DNA from: Nostoc sp. ATCC 43529
GTDB taxonomy: Bacteria; Cyanobacteriota; Cyanobacteriia; Cyanobacteriales; Nostocaceae
Direction: 5' to 3'
Length of the DNA stretch: 64,000 nt
Assembly (NCBI GenBank): GCA_003326205.1
Contig: LWTK01000001.1
Coordinates: forward strand, 124,001-188,000
Made by a program: the position numbers and the translations under genes. Of the stretch, positions 34,571-44,873 are shown piece by piece (the first letter of the stretch is position 1; every line of letters begins with the position of its first letter). The notes under the pieces were generated by a model that was not told where the DNA came from, did no database searches, and saw only the letters and a list, made by a program, of their open reading frames with translations.

Positions 34571-36343
34571 TTACGATGCCACCTGAGCAGCAGTCCGAGT
34601 CCGCCGTCTTCTCCCATCGGCAACTTTCACTGGCGGTTCCTCAGGAATTTGCATTAACAAAGTCACCGACGGTTGACATTGCAACTCTCTCCGGATAGAA
34701 CGTTGCAATTCTCGCTCCAAAGTTCCTTGCAACCCACCCCAATCTATATCTGCTGCTTCACCTTCCCCAGCAGCAAATTCTGACCAGCGCACAGTAAGAA
34801 TTTCTTCAATCCGCTGTTGTACCCATTTTTGCAACAGCGATCGCTCTAAACTTGTAACTACACCCCGCAGGTGAATTTCTGGTTTTGCTAACAGTTTACC
34901 GCTCCAATCGATGGCGGCGGCAATGGTAACAATACCTTCTTCTGCCATACGTTGGCGTTCTTGCAACACTTTAGCACTTACCATACCGGAACTTGTGGTA
35001 TCTACCAGTTCAATACCAGATGGCACCTTACCAGCAACGCGGATGGAGTTTTCAGTCAGTTCTATGACATCACCGTTTTGAATAACGATCATGTTTTCTG
35101 CTGGTATGCCCATACTCTGAGCCGTTTGGGCGTGCTTCACCAGCATTCGATGTTCCCCGTGGAATGGCACAAAGAACTTGGGTTGAGTTAGAGCAATCAT
35201 TAATTTTTGGTCTTCCTGACAGCCATGACCAGAGACGTGAATTCCTTTGTCCCGACCATAGACCACATTTGCCCCTTGAATCATCAATTTATCAATGGTA
35301 TTGACTACAGCGATGGTATTTCCCGGAATGGGGTTAGCAGAAAATACTACTGTATCGCCTTGACGAATTTTGATGTGTGGGTGTTCTTTATTGGCAATGC
35401 GTGTCATTGCTGACATTGGTTCGCCTTGGGAACCTGTAGTCAGAATCAACACACTTTCATCTGGCAGGTTGCGGACTGCGTTTAACGGTTGCAGCAGATT
35501 ATCTTCACACTTGATGTAACCTAGATTACGGGCATGAGCAATCAAGTTCAGCATGGAACGCCCAACCACGGTCACTACACGGTTATGCTTCTTCGCTAGA
35601 TCTAAAATCATGTTGATGCGATGGACGCTAGAAGCAAAGGTGGTGACGAACAATCGCCCAGTGGCTTGAGCAAATACTCTGTCAAGATTGGGATAAACAG
35701 AGCGTTCTGAAGGTGTAAACCCTGGAACTTCCGAATTAGTAGAATCACTTAGCAAACAAAGAACGCCTTTTTCACCATGTTCTGCTAGTCGTTGGAGGTC
35801 AAACTTTTCTCCATCCACTGGCGTATGGTCAATTTTAAAATCACCGGTGTGGATAATTACTCCAAGTGGCGTATGAATGGCAACAGTGAAACTATCAGCT
35901 ATGGAATGAGTATTACGGATATATTCCACTAAAAAGTTTTTGCCAATCCGCACGACATCACGGGGTAGAACTTTTCTTAACTCTGTGCGATCGCGTACTC
36001 CTGCTTCTTCTAATTTACCCTCTAGCATTGCCATTGCTAATCTTGGGCCATAAATGACGGGTATATCAAATTGCTTGAGATGAAAAGCAATCCCACCAAT
36101 ATGGTCTTCATGACCGTGGGTAACGATCATCCCTTTAATTTTGTGGCGATTTTCCCGCAAATAGGTCGTATCTGGAAGAACAATATTTACTCCATGCATC
36201 GCCTCTGTGGGAAAAGCCAATCCTGCATCTAACAGAACAATTTCATCTTCATACTCGAAAACACAGGTATTTTTTCCAATTTCATGCAAACCGCCTAAAG
36301 GAATAATTTTCAAGGCGGAATTACTAGCTTCGTTTTTAGCCAT
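34571..36343 (-). CDS. rnj: Ribonuclease J
   Basis: 590 residues from ATG 36343. The beta-lactamase core shows the metal motif THGHEDHIGG (about 75-84), HTGDFKIDHTP (about 168-178), and the beta-CASP part includes TTGSQGEPMSAMTRIA and VSGHGCQEDQKLMI. The C-terminal domain is followed by a short basic tail (GRRRRTRTAAQ). RNase J is a cytoplasmic endo- and 5'-exonuclease that matures rRNA and degrades mRNA. It is the last gene of the leftward set asd-dapA-rnj, but a 376-bp gap before it suggests its own promoter as well. Confidence 0.95.
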   Translation of the reverse strand: MAKNEASNSALKIIPLGGLHEIGKNTCVFEYEDEIVLLDAGLAFPTEAMHGVNIVLPDTTYLRENRHKIKGMIVTHGHEDHIGGIAFHLKQFDIPVIYGPRLAMAMLEGKLEEAGVRDRTELRKVLPRDVVRIGKNFLVEYIRNTHSIADSFTVAIHTPLGVIIHTGDFKIDHTPVDGEKFDLQRLAEHGEKGVLCLLSDSTNSEVPGFTPSERSVYPNLDRVFAQATGRLFVTTFASSVHRINMILDLAKKHNRVVTVVGRSMLNLIAHARNLGYIKCEDNLLQPLNAVRNLPDESVLILTTGSQGEPMSAMTRIANKEHPHIKIRQGDTVVFSANPIPGNTIAVVNTIDKLMIQGANVVYGRDKGIHVSGHGCQEDQKLMIALTQPKFFVPFHGEHRMLVKHAQTAQSMGIPAENMIVIQNGDVIELTENSIRVAGKVPSGIELVDTTSSGMVSAKVLQERQRMAEEGIVTIAAAIDWSGKLLAKPEIHLRGVVTSLERSLLQKWVQQRIEEILTVRWSEFAAGEGEAADIDWGGLQGTLERELQRSIRRELQCQPSVTLLMQIPEEPPVKVADGRRRRTRTAAQVAS

Positions 36344-36719
36344 TTTCTCCTTAGTTTGTTACGTTTTGTTAATTAAGTTGATAGTTAACGATCTTTTATT
36401 TCAAACAACCTCAGTTGTCTTTTTACTCAGTCCCAAAGCAATCTTGTTTTAATTGAGATTTTCTATTGTTTATTCAATAAAAAGGACAATACACTAAAGG
36501 ATTCATAGTATATCTATTAGTCCTAACACAGGTTTTTAAATAGTAATACCAATTTAAAATTTGAAAACTTAGTGATACGAATGCATTCACATAACTGTTT
36601 ATTAGAAAGAAACTCTCAATTTAACATCCACAATGCTATAACTTGCTAACAATTAGGGTCATTAGTTTATATGTATGTTTAGTAAGCACGCCTATTGGCA
36701 GCACTCAAAGATCTGGTGG
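36344..36719. other. Intergenic between dapA and rnj
   Basis: 376 bp, AT-rich. A sequence AATACCAATTT (36544-36554) resembles the ends of the MITE at 44739-44873 but has no partner. Nothing else was recognised. Confidence 0.4.
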
Positions 36720-37616
36720 CTAGATTAAACTAAGTTCTTTAAGAACTGCTTCTAACTTTTGAGTGACTTCTGAGTCTGCTTCGCATAGCGGCGGACGAGT
36801 TGAACCAACCTCCCAACCTTGAAGTTGTAATGCCTTTTTAATTGGAATGGGATTTGAAGTGAGAAATAAAGCTTTAAACAACGGGAAGAGTCGGAGATGA
36901 ATCTCGCTGGCTACCTCAATTTTACCCGCACTAAAAGCTTGGATCATCTGCTGTAGTTGGTTGCCTACCAGATGAGAAGCCACACTTACTACACCCTTTG
37001 CCCCGATCGCTAACATAGGCAAAGTCATGTAATCATCACCAGAGTAGATCTGGAATTCTTTTGGTGTCAAGCGGCGAATTTCACTTGCCCGATCTATGCT
37101 ACCTGTAGATTCTTTTATCCCAACAATGTTGCTTACCTCAGCTAACTGGGCAACTGTTTCTGGCTGGAGGTTTTGCCCGGTACGACCGGGGACGTTATAC
37201 AACAACAGTGGTAAGTCGGGACAGGCTTGTGCTATGGCCTGAAAGTGTGCTTTTAATCCCGCTTGCGGTGGTTTGTTGTAATAGGGAACAACCTGTAAGG
37301 AACCGTGTACTCCTATTTTAGCCGCTTTTTGGGTAGCAGCGATCGCTTCTTTGGTGGAATTTGAACCACAACCTGCTATTACCTTAGCTTTTCCTGCCAC
37401 AGCCTGTAACACTTCGACAAACAACTGGTATTCCTCATCCCAACTTAGGGTAGGGGATTCTCCTGTTGTGCCACATACCACCAATGTGTCTGTACCATTG
37501 TTGGCTAGATGCGCTGCTAGTTCTGCCGCTAGCTCGTAGTTGAGACTACCATCTGCTTTAAACGGCGTAATCATAGCGGTTAAAACATTGCCAAAATCTC
37601 CCACCCTGTTTGTCAC
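36720..37616 (-). CDS. dapA: 4-hydroxy-tetrahydrodipicolinate synthase
   Basis: 298 residues from ATG 37616. Motifs: [16 protein letters not shown] (about 48-63), [14 protein letters not shown] with the catalytic Tyr, [11 protein letters not shown] with the Schiff-base Lys (about 166), and [22 protein letters not shown]. It condenses pyruvate with aspartate semialdehyde at the first committed step of lysine and diaminopimelate synthesis. The gene follows asd by 131 bp on the same strand, so the product of the upstream gene is the substrate of this enzyme; an operon is likely. Confidence 0.96.
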   Translation of the reverse strand: MTNRVGDFGNVLTAMITPFKADGSLNYELAAELAAHLANNGTDTLVVCGTTGESPTLSWDEEYQLFVEVLQAVAGKAKVIAGCGSNSTKEAIAATQKAAKIGVHGSLQVVPYYNKPPQAGLKAHFQAIAQACPDLPLLLYNVPGRTGQNLQPETVAQLAEVSNIVGIKESTGSIDRASEIRRLTPKEFQIYSGDDYMTLPMLAIGAKGVVSVASHLVGNQLQQMIQAFSAGKIEVASEIHLRLFPLFKALFLTSNPIPIKKALQLQGWEVGSTRPPLCEADSEVTQKLEAVLKELSLI

Positions 37617-37747
37617 TCCTAATTAACCATGTTTTGATATCTTGGTGGTTTTTTATTGTAATAATTTATTAGCAAATTGATTTAAAATCTCATTTTTTAT
37701 TTGTCATTTGTTTTTGTCATCATGGTTATTCACTTAATGACTAGTGA

Positions 37748-38785
37748 CTAATGACTAGTAACTAATGGTTTGAGTAGATTTTTCTCTACCAATAATTCGG
37801 CGATTTGTATTGCATTCAAAGCAGCCCCTTTGCGAATTTGGTCGCCACATAACCATAATTCCAAGCCACAAGGATGAGAAATATCCTGACGAATTCTTCC
37901 CACTAGAACTTCGTCCTTACCAGTAGCTTCTATTGGCATCGGGAAATAATTACTTTTCCAATCTTCTACCAATTTTACTCCTGGAGCCGAATTGAGAATT
38001 TCTTTAGCTGCCTCTACACTAAAAGGAGTTGCAAATTCTAAATTAATTGCTTCTGAGTGGGCACGAAGTACGGGAACCCGTACACAAGTCGCAGTAATTC
38101 TGATTTGCTGGCTGCCAAAAATCTTTCGGGTTTCGTTGACCATTTTCATTTCTTCCTCACAATAACCCAAATCGTTTAATGGAGAGTTATGTGGGAATAA
38201 ATTAAATGCCAATGGGTAGGGCAATACTTCGGCAACTGGTGGCTGTCCTTGTAGTATAGCGCTGGTTTGGGTTTTCACTTCTGCCATTGCTCTTGCCCCA
38301 GCACCGCTAGCAGATTGGTAAGTTGAGGCTACAACACGTTGCACTGGTTTAACTTGATGTAATGGCCATACTGCCACCGTCATCAAAATTGTTGTGCAGT
38401 TGGGGTTAGCAATAATGCCTTGGTGATTAGCTGCGGCTTGGGGATTTACTTCTGGTACGACTAAGGGGACTTCCGGGTTCATCCTAAAGGCACTGGAATT
38501 ATCAATTACCACTGCGCCCTTTTCCACAGCGATGGATGCCCAAGCTTTAGATGTGGAACCACCGGCACTAGCCAGTACTATATCAACGTTTTCAAAAGCG
38601 CGATCGCTCACTGGCTCTACTGGTATATTTTCCCCATTAAACCGCAGCGATCGCCCTGCACTCCGCTCTGATGCTAATAACTTTAGCTCAGCAACAGGAA
38701 AAGCACGGCTTTCTAATAATTCCAGCAACTCTGTGCCAACGGCACCAGTCGCACCCAAAATAGCTACACGATAAGATTTAGACAA
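37748..38785 (-). CDS. asd: Aspartate-semialdehyde dehydrogenase
   Basis: 345 residues from ATG 38785. NADP-binding GATGAVGTELLELL near the N-terminus, the catalytic Cys in IIANPNCTTILM (about 130), and substrate residues in ASTYQSASGAGA and RVPVLRAHSEAINLE. It reduces aspartyl phosphate to aspartate semialdehyde, feeding lysine, methionine and threonine synthesis and cell-wall diaminopimelate. It heads the asd-dapA-rnj set and is transcribed away from tig across a 1-kb gap. Confidence 0.96.
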   Translation of the reverse strand: MSKSYRVAILGATGAVGTELLELLESRAFPVAELKLLASERSAGRSLRFNGENIPVEPVSDRAFENVDIVLASAGGSTSKAWASIAVEKGAVVIDNSSAFRMNPEVPLVVPEVNPQAAANHQGIIANPNCTTILMTVAVWPLHQVKPVQRVVASTYQSASGAGARAMAEVKTQTSAILQGQPPVAEVLPYPLAFNLFPHNSPLNDLGYCEEEMKMVNETRKIFGSQQIRITATCVRVPVLRAHSEAINLEFATPFSVEAAKEILNSAPGVKLVEDWKSNYFPMPIEATGKDEVLVGRIRQDISHPCGLELWLCGDQIRKGAALNAIQIAELLVEKNLLKPLVTSH

Positions 38786-39784
38786 ACTCGCTTCCTCCTT
38801 TAAGAGGTTTGTGTGTAATTTTTTAGAACAATTGTCAATTTACTTATATTTAAATGGCGATCGCCATTTGATCGCACTCTGGAAATAAATTTTGAATATA
38901 TTTAGATTTTTTTCTAATTTAGTCTATATTTATCAATCCAATACATTTATTTTTTAGTTATTTCATCAAGTTAAATATGTTGCATTTTACAATCATTCTT
39001 GTTCAATTTTTACATGAATTCTAAACTACATATTAGTATACAACAAACGGACATTTAACGTAATCATATTGGTATATCTGCACTTTAGCTTTTTAGAGGC
39101 GTTATACGTATAAATGTAATAAAGGTCTTAGTTGCAAAATGGATTATCAAAATGACAAATATACTGACAATTCCAACGAATCAAGCTAGCTCAAAATCAA
39201 ACCTAGCTATTGGGCTACATAACAGATGCACTCTGTTACAACCAGTTAATAGCTAGACTAAATACTAAAACTATAACTTTAGGGTAATAACTACTCGTTG
39301 AGAACCAGGATATCACGGTGTTAGCCCAGTGGATAATTAATTTGTCAGGAGTTCTAGCTTGATTGTGGGAGTGGGAGATAGAAATACAACAAGAGAAGTT
39401 CGAGTGCTGACTTTTGGCGCTCCAAATTTCTTTTAAAGGGGATGCTCTTGCTAGCTTGGTTACCGTTCGCCTCTGGCGTTCCGTAGAGAAGGGTACGGAG
39501 GACAAGGAGAAAAACTCCTAACTGGGCACTCAACAGCAAACAGTCAACACTTAGCATTCCCAATGCCCCATACCCAATGACTAAATTGTTATGAAGCTAA
39601 AGTGTCAAGTCTTTGGACATTGGCAGTAAACTAGATCTTTGCCCCAGGACAAACATCCATTTTTGGATATCATGAAGCCTTGTGGCATCTCCCATTGCCC
39701 CTAAGAGACATCAAGCCATAAACGCGATTAGTTGCGTCTTGTGTGTACTCGGAGTTTAAAATACCAGAAAACTAGAGACGAAGC
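38786..39784. other. 1-kb gap between divergent asd and tig
   Basis: Very AT-rich near asd. Near 39470-39510 there is a GC-rich palindrome fragment (ACGGAACGCCAGAGGCGAACGG-like, interrupted) related to dispersed Nostoc-type hairpins. Frames at 39236-39563 on the minus strand have no protein character. Promoters for both operons must lie here but cannot be assigned. Confidence 0.45.
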
Positions 39785-41221
39785 ATGAAAGTCACCCAGG
39801 AAAAACTTCCCGCCAGCCAAATTGGCTTGGAAATAGAAATTACGCCGGAAATTACCAAGCAAACTTACGAACAAGTCATTAAAAACTTAGCGAGTACTGC
39901 CAATATTCCTGGGTTTCGTAAAGGCAAGGTGCCTCGGCCAATATTGCTACAACGGCTGGGTACGACTCGAATTAAGGCAGCAGCCCTCGAAGAACTAATT
40001 CAAGATGGTATTGAGCAAGCAGTTAAACAAGAATCCATCCAGGCAATCGGTCAACCGCAATTGCGCTCCTCGTTTGAGGATTTGATTAATAATTATGAAC
40101 CTGGAAAGCCCCTAACGATTTCCGCGGCTGTTGATGTCGAGCCAGAAGTAAATCTAGTGCAGTACACTGATTTACGTTCCCAAGCTGAGGAAATCAAGTA
40201 CGATCCAGAACAAGTAGAGAACACTTTAGACAAGCAACGTCAAGAATTGGCAACATTGATTCCTGTAGAAGGACGTGCAGCCCAAATTGGTGATGTTGCT
40301 GTAGTTGACTTTAAGGGTGTGTTCTCAAAAGCTGAAGGCGAAGAAGAAACAGGCGAACCAGAGGCTATTCCTGGAGCCGAAGCAACTGATTTTCAGCTAG
40401 AACTGCAAGAAGATAAATTTATTCCAGGTTTTGTCTCTGGTATCGTGGGCATGAATCCAGGAGAAACCAAGGAAATTGCAGCGCAGTTCCCAGATCCTTA
40501 TGCAAATGAAGATCTAGCAGGAAAAGCAGCAACCTTCACAGTAACTGTTAAAGAACTCAAGGAAAAAGAGTTACCAGAATTAAATGACGACTTTGCCCAA
40601 GAAGTCAGTGATTTTGAAACTTTGGAGGAGTTACGCGCATCTCTGGTAGAGGGATATCAAAAAGAGGCCGACGAAAAAACCAAAAGCAATAAGCAAGAGG
40701 CCTTGTTAACAGAACTGCTCAAGCACGTAGAAATTGACTTGCCAGCAACGTTAATTGAGAAAGAAGTGGATGCAATGCTGACTCAAACAGCAATTCGCTT
40801 GTCTCAGCAAGGACTAGATGTGAGAAAGTTATTTACCCAAGATATTATTCCTCAATTGCGGGAGCGATCGCGCCCCGAAGCAATTGAGCGCCTCAAACGC
40901 TCTTTATCCTTACGAGAAGTTGGTAAACGCGAATCTATCGAAGTCACACCAGACGAAATCGCAGCCAGAGTCACAGAACTTTTACAACAGTATCCAGATG
41001 AGCAAGACATTGATGAAGAAAGATTGCGCTCAATGGTGGAAAATGAACTTCTAACTGAGAAAATCGTTGACTGGCTCTTAGAACACTCCTCAGTTGAACT
41101 TGTACCAGAAGGCTCTTTGAATCAAGCAGAGGAAGCTGAATCAACACAATCAGATGCAGACGCAGACGCACCTAAGATAGAAGAAAGCGGCGAATCTTCC
41201 ACAGAAGCCACAGCAGAGTAG
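39785..41221 (+). CDS. tig: Trigger factor
   Basis: 478 residues from ATG 39785. The N-terminal ribosome-binding domain has IPGFRKGKVPRPILLQRLG at about residues 38-56. The FKBP-like PPIase domain (about 160-245) has GDVAVVDFKGVF and IPGFVSGIVGMNPGETKEI. The helical C-terminal chaperone domain follows, with an acidic low-complexity end (ESTQSDADADAPKIEES). It binds nascent chains at the ribosome exit tunnel. Order tig-clpP-clpX is a conserved arrangement linking folding and proteolysis. Confidence 0.96.
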   Translation: MKVTQEKLPASQIGLEIEITPEITKQTYEQVIKNLASTANIPGFRKGKVPRPILLQRLGTTRIKAAALEELIQDGIEQAVKQESIQAIGQPQLRSSFEDLINNYEPGKPLTISAAVDVEPEVNLVQYTDLRSQAEEIKYDPEQVENTLDKQRQELATLIPVEGRAAQIGDVAVVDFKGVFSKAEGEEETGEPEAIPGAEATDFQLELQEDKFIPGFVSGIVGMNPGETKEIAAQFPDPYANEDLAGKAATFTVTVKELKEKELPELNDDFAQEVSDFETLEELRASLVEGYQKEADEKTKSNKQEALLTELLKHVEIDLPATLIEKEVDAMLTQTAIRLSQQGLDVRKLFTQDIIPQLRERSRPEAIERLKRSLSLREVGKRESIEVTPDEIAARVTELLQQYPDEQDIDEERLRSMVENELLTEKIVDWLLEHSSVELVPEGSLNQAEEAESTQSDADADAPKIEESGESSTEATAE

Positions 41222-41597
41222 TGAAAACCCCACAGTCATCATTCACTAGTCTTGAGTTAAAGTACTTGTGAAATGGGTAAGCTAAAAAGGTGAAGGGCAT
41301 TGGGCATTGCGCATTGGGAGGTGTGTTCGGTGTGGGAAGGATAATAAGCTTTTCTCTAATCTCCCCACACTCCCCCATCTCCCCGATGCCCGATGCCCGA
41401 TGCCCTACAATAAAAAGAAAAATTAAAGAATTTTCAGGAAATAGTGACACCGTTTGCGTCTGGGCTTGATACTGTGTTAAACGAGAGGAATTTATATGAG
41501 GCATAATGGTTAACACGTAGCTTAAATAAAAATCTCACTCGTCAACAAGGCAGCCTCGGCTGCCCAGAGCTCTGTCCCAACTATCGTTAAATTTTCT
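41222..41597. other. Intergenic with heptamer repeats
   Basis: 376 bp between tig and clpP containing GGGCATT repeats (41296-41318) and GATGCCC repeats (41385-41404), which could pair and weaken read-through from tig. No gene is seen. Confidence 0.5.
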
Positions 41598-42296
41598 ATG
41601 CTTGTATCGCAGTCGGGAAATTATCCCATCAGCAACTTAAGTAAGATAAACATTAACTCCCAGATGAGCAGCCCTAACAACATCGTGCCGATGGTGGTAG
41701 AACAATCTGGTATGGGAGAAAGGGCTTTCGACATCTACTCCCGCCTGCTGCGAGAGCGGATTATCTTTTTGGGAACGCCAATAGACGACGCCGTTGCCAA
41801 CTCAATTGTCGCTCAGTTGTTATTCCTGGATGCTGAAGATTCAGAAAAAGATATCCAACTGTACATTAATTCTCCTGGTGGCTCCGTCTACGCAGGGATG
41901 GCAATCTATGATACAATTCAGCAAATACGTCCTGATGTTGTTACCATCTGTTTTGGATTAGCCGCGAGCATGGGAGCGTTTTTGTTAACAGCCGGGACTG
42001 CGGGTAAGCGAATGTCTCTTCCCGACTCCCGAATCATGATTCACCAACCACTTGGTGGCGCTCAAGGGCAAGCTATTGACATTGAAATTCAAGCCAGAGA
42101 AATTCTTTACGTTAAGTCAAAGCTAAATCAGTTACTATCTCACCATACTGGTCAACCTTTAGAAAGAATCGAAGCAGACACTGAGCGCGACTTTTTCATG
42201 TCGGCAGAAGAGGCCAAGAACTACGGTTTGATCGATCAGGTCATTTCCAGGCAAAATCTTCCCACAGCAGGGGAAAACGTCACCATTCTGAAATAA
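41598..42296 (+). CDS. clpP: ATP-dependent Clp protease proteolytic subunit
   Basis: 232 residues from ATG 41598; a shorter product could start at the ATG at 41664 ([13 protein letters not shown]). Catalytic residues: Ser in [11 protein letters not shown], His in [13 protein letters not shown], and Asp further on. [13 protein letters not shown] and [19 protein letters not shown] are typical family blocks. It forms the barrel peptidase that works with ClpX or ClpC. Nine bases separate it from clpX, which indicates co-transcription. Confidence 0.96.
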   Translation: MLVSQSGNYPISNLSKININSQMSSPNNIVPMVVEQSGMGERAFDIYSRLLRERIIFLGTPIDDAVANSIVAQLLFLDAEDSEKDIQLYINSPGGSVYAGMAIYDTIQQIRPDVVTICFGLAASMGAFLLTAGTAGKRMSLPDSRIMIHQPLGGAQGQAIDIEIQAREILYVKSKLNQLLSHHTGQPLERIEADTERDFFMSAEEAKNYGLIDQVISRQNLPTAGENVTILK

Positions 42297-42305
42297 GAGG
42301 CTGGT

Positions 42306-43646
42306 ATGTCTAAGTACGACTCCCATTTAAAATGTTCATTTTGCGGCAAGTCTCAAGAGCAGGTGCGTAAATTAATCGCGGGGCCGGGAGTCTACATCTG
42401 CGATGAATGCGTTGACTTGTGTAATGAAATACTAGACGAGGAATTACTCGATACAAATGGTGCAGCAGCCCAACCTGCACCAAGGGCCGAACCACCCCAA
42501 AAACGTCGTACCCGCTCTTCGAGTATTTCCTTTAATCAAATACCCAAACCAAGAGAGATTAAAAAGTATCTAGACGAACACGTTATTGGTCAAGACGAAG
42601 CCAAGAAAGTGTTATCTGTCGCCGTTTATAATCACTACAAGCGGCTGGCGATCGTTCAGTCTAAAGCCAATGGCAAAGCTGGCGCTGATGATGCGGTGGA
42701 GTTGCAAAAGTCTAATATTTTACTAATCGGACCTACTGGTTGCGGTAAAACTCTCTTAGCCCAAACACTAGCGAAAATCCTCGATGTACCGTTTGCCGTA
42801 GCCGATGCCACGACGCTGACGGAAGCAGGGTATGTGGGAGAAGATGTAGAAAATATTTTACTGCGACTGTTGCAGGTAGCAGATTTAGACGTAGAGGAAG
42901 CTCAGCGGGGAATTATCTACATAGACGAAATTGACAAAATTGCTCGCAAGAGCGAGAATCCTTCAATTACTCGCGATGTTTCTGGCGAAGGCGTGCAACA
43001 AGCCTTGCTGAAAATGTTAGAGGGAACGATCGCCAACGTACCACCGCAAGGAGGACGCAAGCATCCGTACCAAGACTGCATTCAAATTGATACTAGCAAT
43101 ATCTTGTTTGTCTGTGGTGGGGCTTTCGTCGGCTTAGAAAAAGTTGTAGATCAGAGAGTTGGCAAAAAAGCCATAGGTTTTGTGCAGCCAGGAGAAGGGC
43201 AGTCAAAGGAAAAACGAGCAGCAGACACTCTCCGCCATCTAGAACCGGATGATTTAGTTAAATTTGGCATGATTCCAGAATTTATCGGGCGCGTGCCAAT
43301 GGTAGCAGTAGTAGATCCGCTAGATGAAGAAGCGCTGATGGCGATTCTTACCCAACCACGTAGTGCCCTAGTGAAGCAGTACCAAAAACTGCTGAAGATG
43401 GATAATGTCCAGTTAGACTTTAAAGCAGATGCTCTAAAAGCGATCGCTCAAGAAGCCTACCGTCGGAAAACTGGTGCTAGAGCGTTACGGGGCATTGTGG
43501 AAGAATTGATGCTGGATGTGATGTATGAGTTACCATCTCGTAAAGACGTGACACGTTGTACAGTAACACGCGAGATGGTTGAGAAGCGATCGACAGCTGA
43601 ACTGATTGTACATCCATCTTCACTACCGAAGCCAGAATCAGCATAA
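42306..43646 (+). CDS. clpX: ATP-dependent Clp protease ATPase subunit ClpX
   Basis: 446 residues from ATG 42306. N-terminal zinc finger CSFCGK...CDECVDLC (about 10-40), AAA+ domain with Walker A GPTGCGKT (about 142-149), Walker [12 protein letters not shown], the pore loop GYVGEDV, the ClpP-contact IGF motif (KAIGFVQPG), and sensor 2 in [10 protein letters not shown]. It unfolds tagged proteins and feeds them to ClpP. It directly follows clpP, and a 28-bp palindrome lies 20 bp past its stop. Confidence 0.97.
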   Translation: MSKYDSHLKCSFCGKSQEQVRKLIAGPGVYICDECVDLCNEILDEELLDTNGAAAQPAPRAEPPQKRRTRSSSISFNQIPKPREIKKYLDEHVIGQDEAKKVLSVAVYNHYKRLAIVQSKANGKAGADDAVELQKSNILLIGPTGCGKTLLAQTLAKILDVPFAVADATTLTEAGYVGEDVENILLRLLQVADLDVEEAQRGIIYIDEIDKIARKSENPSITRDVSGEGVQQALLKMLEGTIANVPPQGGRKHPYQDCIQIDTSNILFVCGGAFVGLEKVVDQRVGKKAIGFVQPGEGQSKEKRAADTLRHLEPDDLVKFGMIPEFIGRVPMVAVVDPLDEEALMAILTQPRSALVKQYQKLLKMDNVQLDFKADALKAIAQEAYRRKTGARALRGIVEELMLDVMYELPSRKDVTRCTVTREMVEKRSTAELIVHPSSLPKPESA

Positions 43647-43665
43647 ATTCAGTGCTGAGTGCTGA

Positions 43666-43693
43666 GTACAGACACGATTAATCGTGTCTGTAC
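43666..43693 (+). terminator. Perfect 28-bp palindrome after clpX
   Basis: 14-base arms (GTACAGACACGATT and its exact complement) without a loop base, starting 20 bp after the clpX stop. It is probably a dispersed palindromic repeat that also ends the tig-clpP-clpX transcript; there is no T-run. GAGTTAGG-type repeats follow. Confidence 0.6.
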
Positions 43694-43802
43694 AAGAGTT
43701 AGGAGTCAAGAGTAGGGAGTGAATTATTAAATCAAAACTCCCATTTCCAAATTAAAAACTCCTAACTTTTAACTCATAACTCTTAATTCATAACTTTCAA
43801 AA

Positions 43803-44723
43803 ATGCCTTACATTAATGTTCGTGGCGTTGAGCATTACTACGAGTGGGTGAAAAAAGCATCTGGTTCTTTGGCAAAACCAGTGATGGTTTTTATCCACGG
43901 TTGGGCTGGTTCAGCTAGATACTGGCAAAGTACTGCTAATGCTTTATCTGAGCAATTTGATTGTTTACTCTACGATTTGCGCGGATTTGGGCGTTCCCGT
44001 GGTAAGCCAACCATAGTCCAAGCAAGTGAATCTGTTGCTGAATCTGAGTCGCTTCAGGATCAATCAGAGGCAATAAAAGAGCTAACTTATGAATTAGAAG
44101 AATACGCTGATGATTTGGCAGCTTTGTTAGACGGGTTGCATATTCAGCGTGTTTATATCCATGCTCATTCAATGGGTGCTTCTGTTGCTACTTTATTTTT
44201 TAACCGCTACCCACAAAGGGTAGAACGAGGAATTTTAACTTGCAGTGGTGTTTTTGAGTATGACGAAAAAGCATTTACAGCCTTTCATAAATTCGGTGGT
44301 TATGTAGTTAAATTCCGTCCCAAATGGTTAGGTAAAATACCATTTGTTGACCGGATGTTTATGGCTAGATTTCTGCATAGTTCAATACCGAATTCTGAAC
44401 GGCAGGCTTTTTTGCAAGATTTTCTCGAAGCAGATTACGATGCAGCATTAGGTACTATTTTTACTTCAGTTAGTAAGGCACAAGCTGAACTCATGCCCCA
44501 AGAGTTTGCGAAACTGAAAGTACCAACTCTGCTGGTAGCGGGTGAGTATGACAAGATCATTCCAGCCGAGATGGGGCGTCAAGCAGCAGCATTTAGTGAC
44601 AAAGTTGAATTTGTCGTGATTCCTAATACTGCCCATTTTCCTATGTTGGAAGATGCATCAACTTATTTGCGGCGAGTACAAGAGTTTTTGCAAATTAAGA
44701 CAGCAGAAGCACAAGTGGGATAA
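43803..44723 (+). CDS. Alpha/beta hydrolase
   Basis: 306 residues from ATG 43803. VMVFIHGWAGSARYW (oxyanion region, about 27-41), LLYDLRGFGRS, the nucleophile elbow in YIHAHSMGASVA (Ser about 122), the acid Asp in LLVAGEYDKIIP and His in IPNTAHFPMLED. The elbow reads AHSMG instead of the usual GHSMG. A stretch of about 25 acidic and polar residues (SESVAESESLQDQ) is inserted between strand 4 and the elbow helix. Substrate unknown; cytoplasmic. Confidence 0.88.
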   Translation: MPYINVRGVEHYYEWVKKASGSLAKPVMVFIHGWAGSARYWQSTANALSEQFDCLLYDLRGFGRSRGKPTIVQASESVAESESLQDQSEAIKELTYELEEYADDLAALLDGLHIQRVYIHAHSMGASVATLFFNRYPQRVERGILTCSGVFEYDEKAFTAFHKFGGYVVKFRPKWLGKIPFVDRMFMARFLHSSIPNSERQAFLQDFLEADYDAALGTIFTSVSKAQAELMPQEFAKLKVPTLLVAGEYDKIIPAEMGRQAAAFSDKVEFVVIPNTAHFPMLEDASTYLRRVQEFLQIKTAEAQVG

Positions 44724-44738
44724 TTAAAACGGTTTTTT

Positions 44739-44873
44739 ATACCAATTCTCATTAAACGAACCGCCAAGGACGCCTTCTCTACGAGAGGCTTCGCGTTGGC
44801 GAAGCCTCTCGTAGAGAAAAACGCCAAAGAAGAGAATTAATGATTCAGTGCAAGTTTACAAGAGAATTGGTAT
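44739..44873. mobile_element. MITE-like element with a 20-bp-stem hairpin
   Basis: Terminal inverted repeats ATACCAATTCTC at 44739-44750 and its complement at 44862-44873. Inside lies a perfect hairpin (44775-44818): 20-base arms from TTCTCTACGAGAGG to CTCTCGTAGAGAA around GTTG. There is no coding capacity. The right end touches the stop codon of the leftward FAD monooxygenase gene, so its insertion helped set the 3' end of that gene. The element would also form a hairpin in the transcripts of both convergent genes. Confidence 0.75.
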
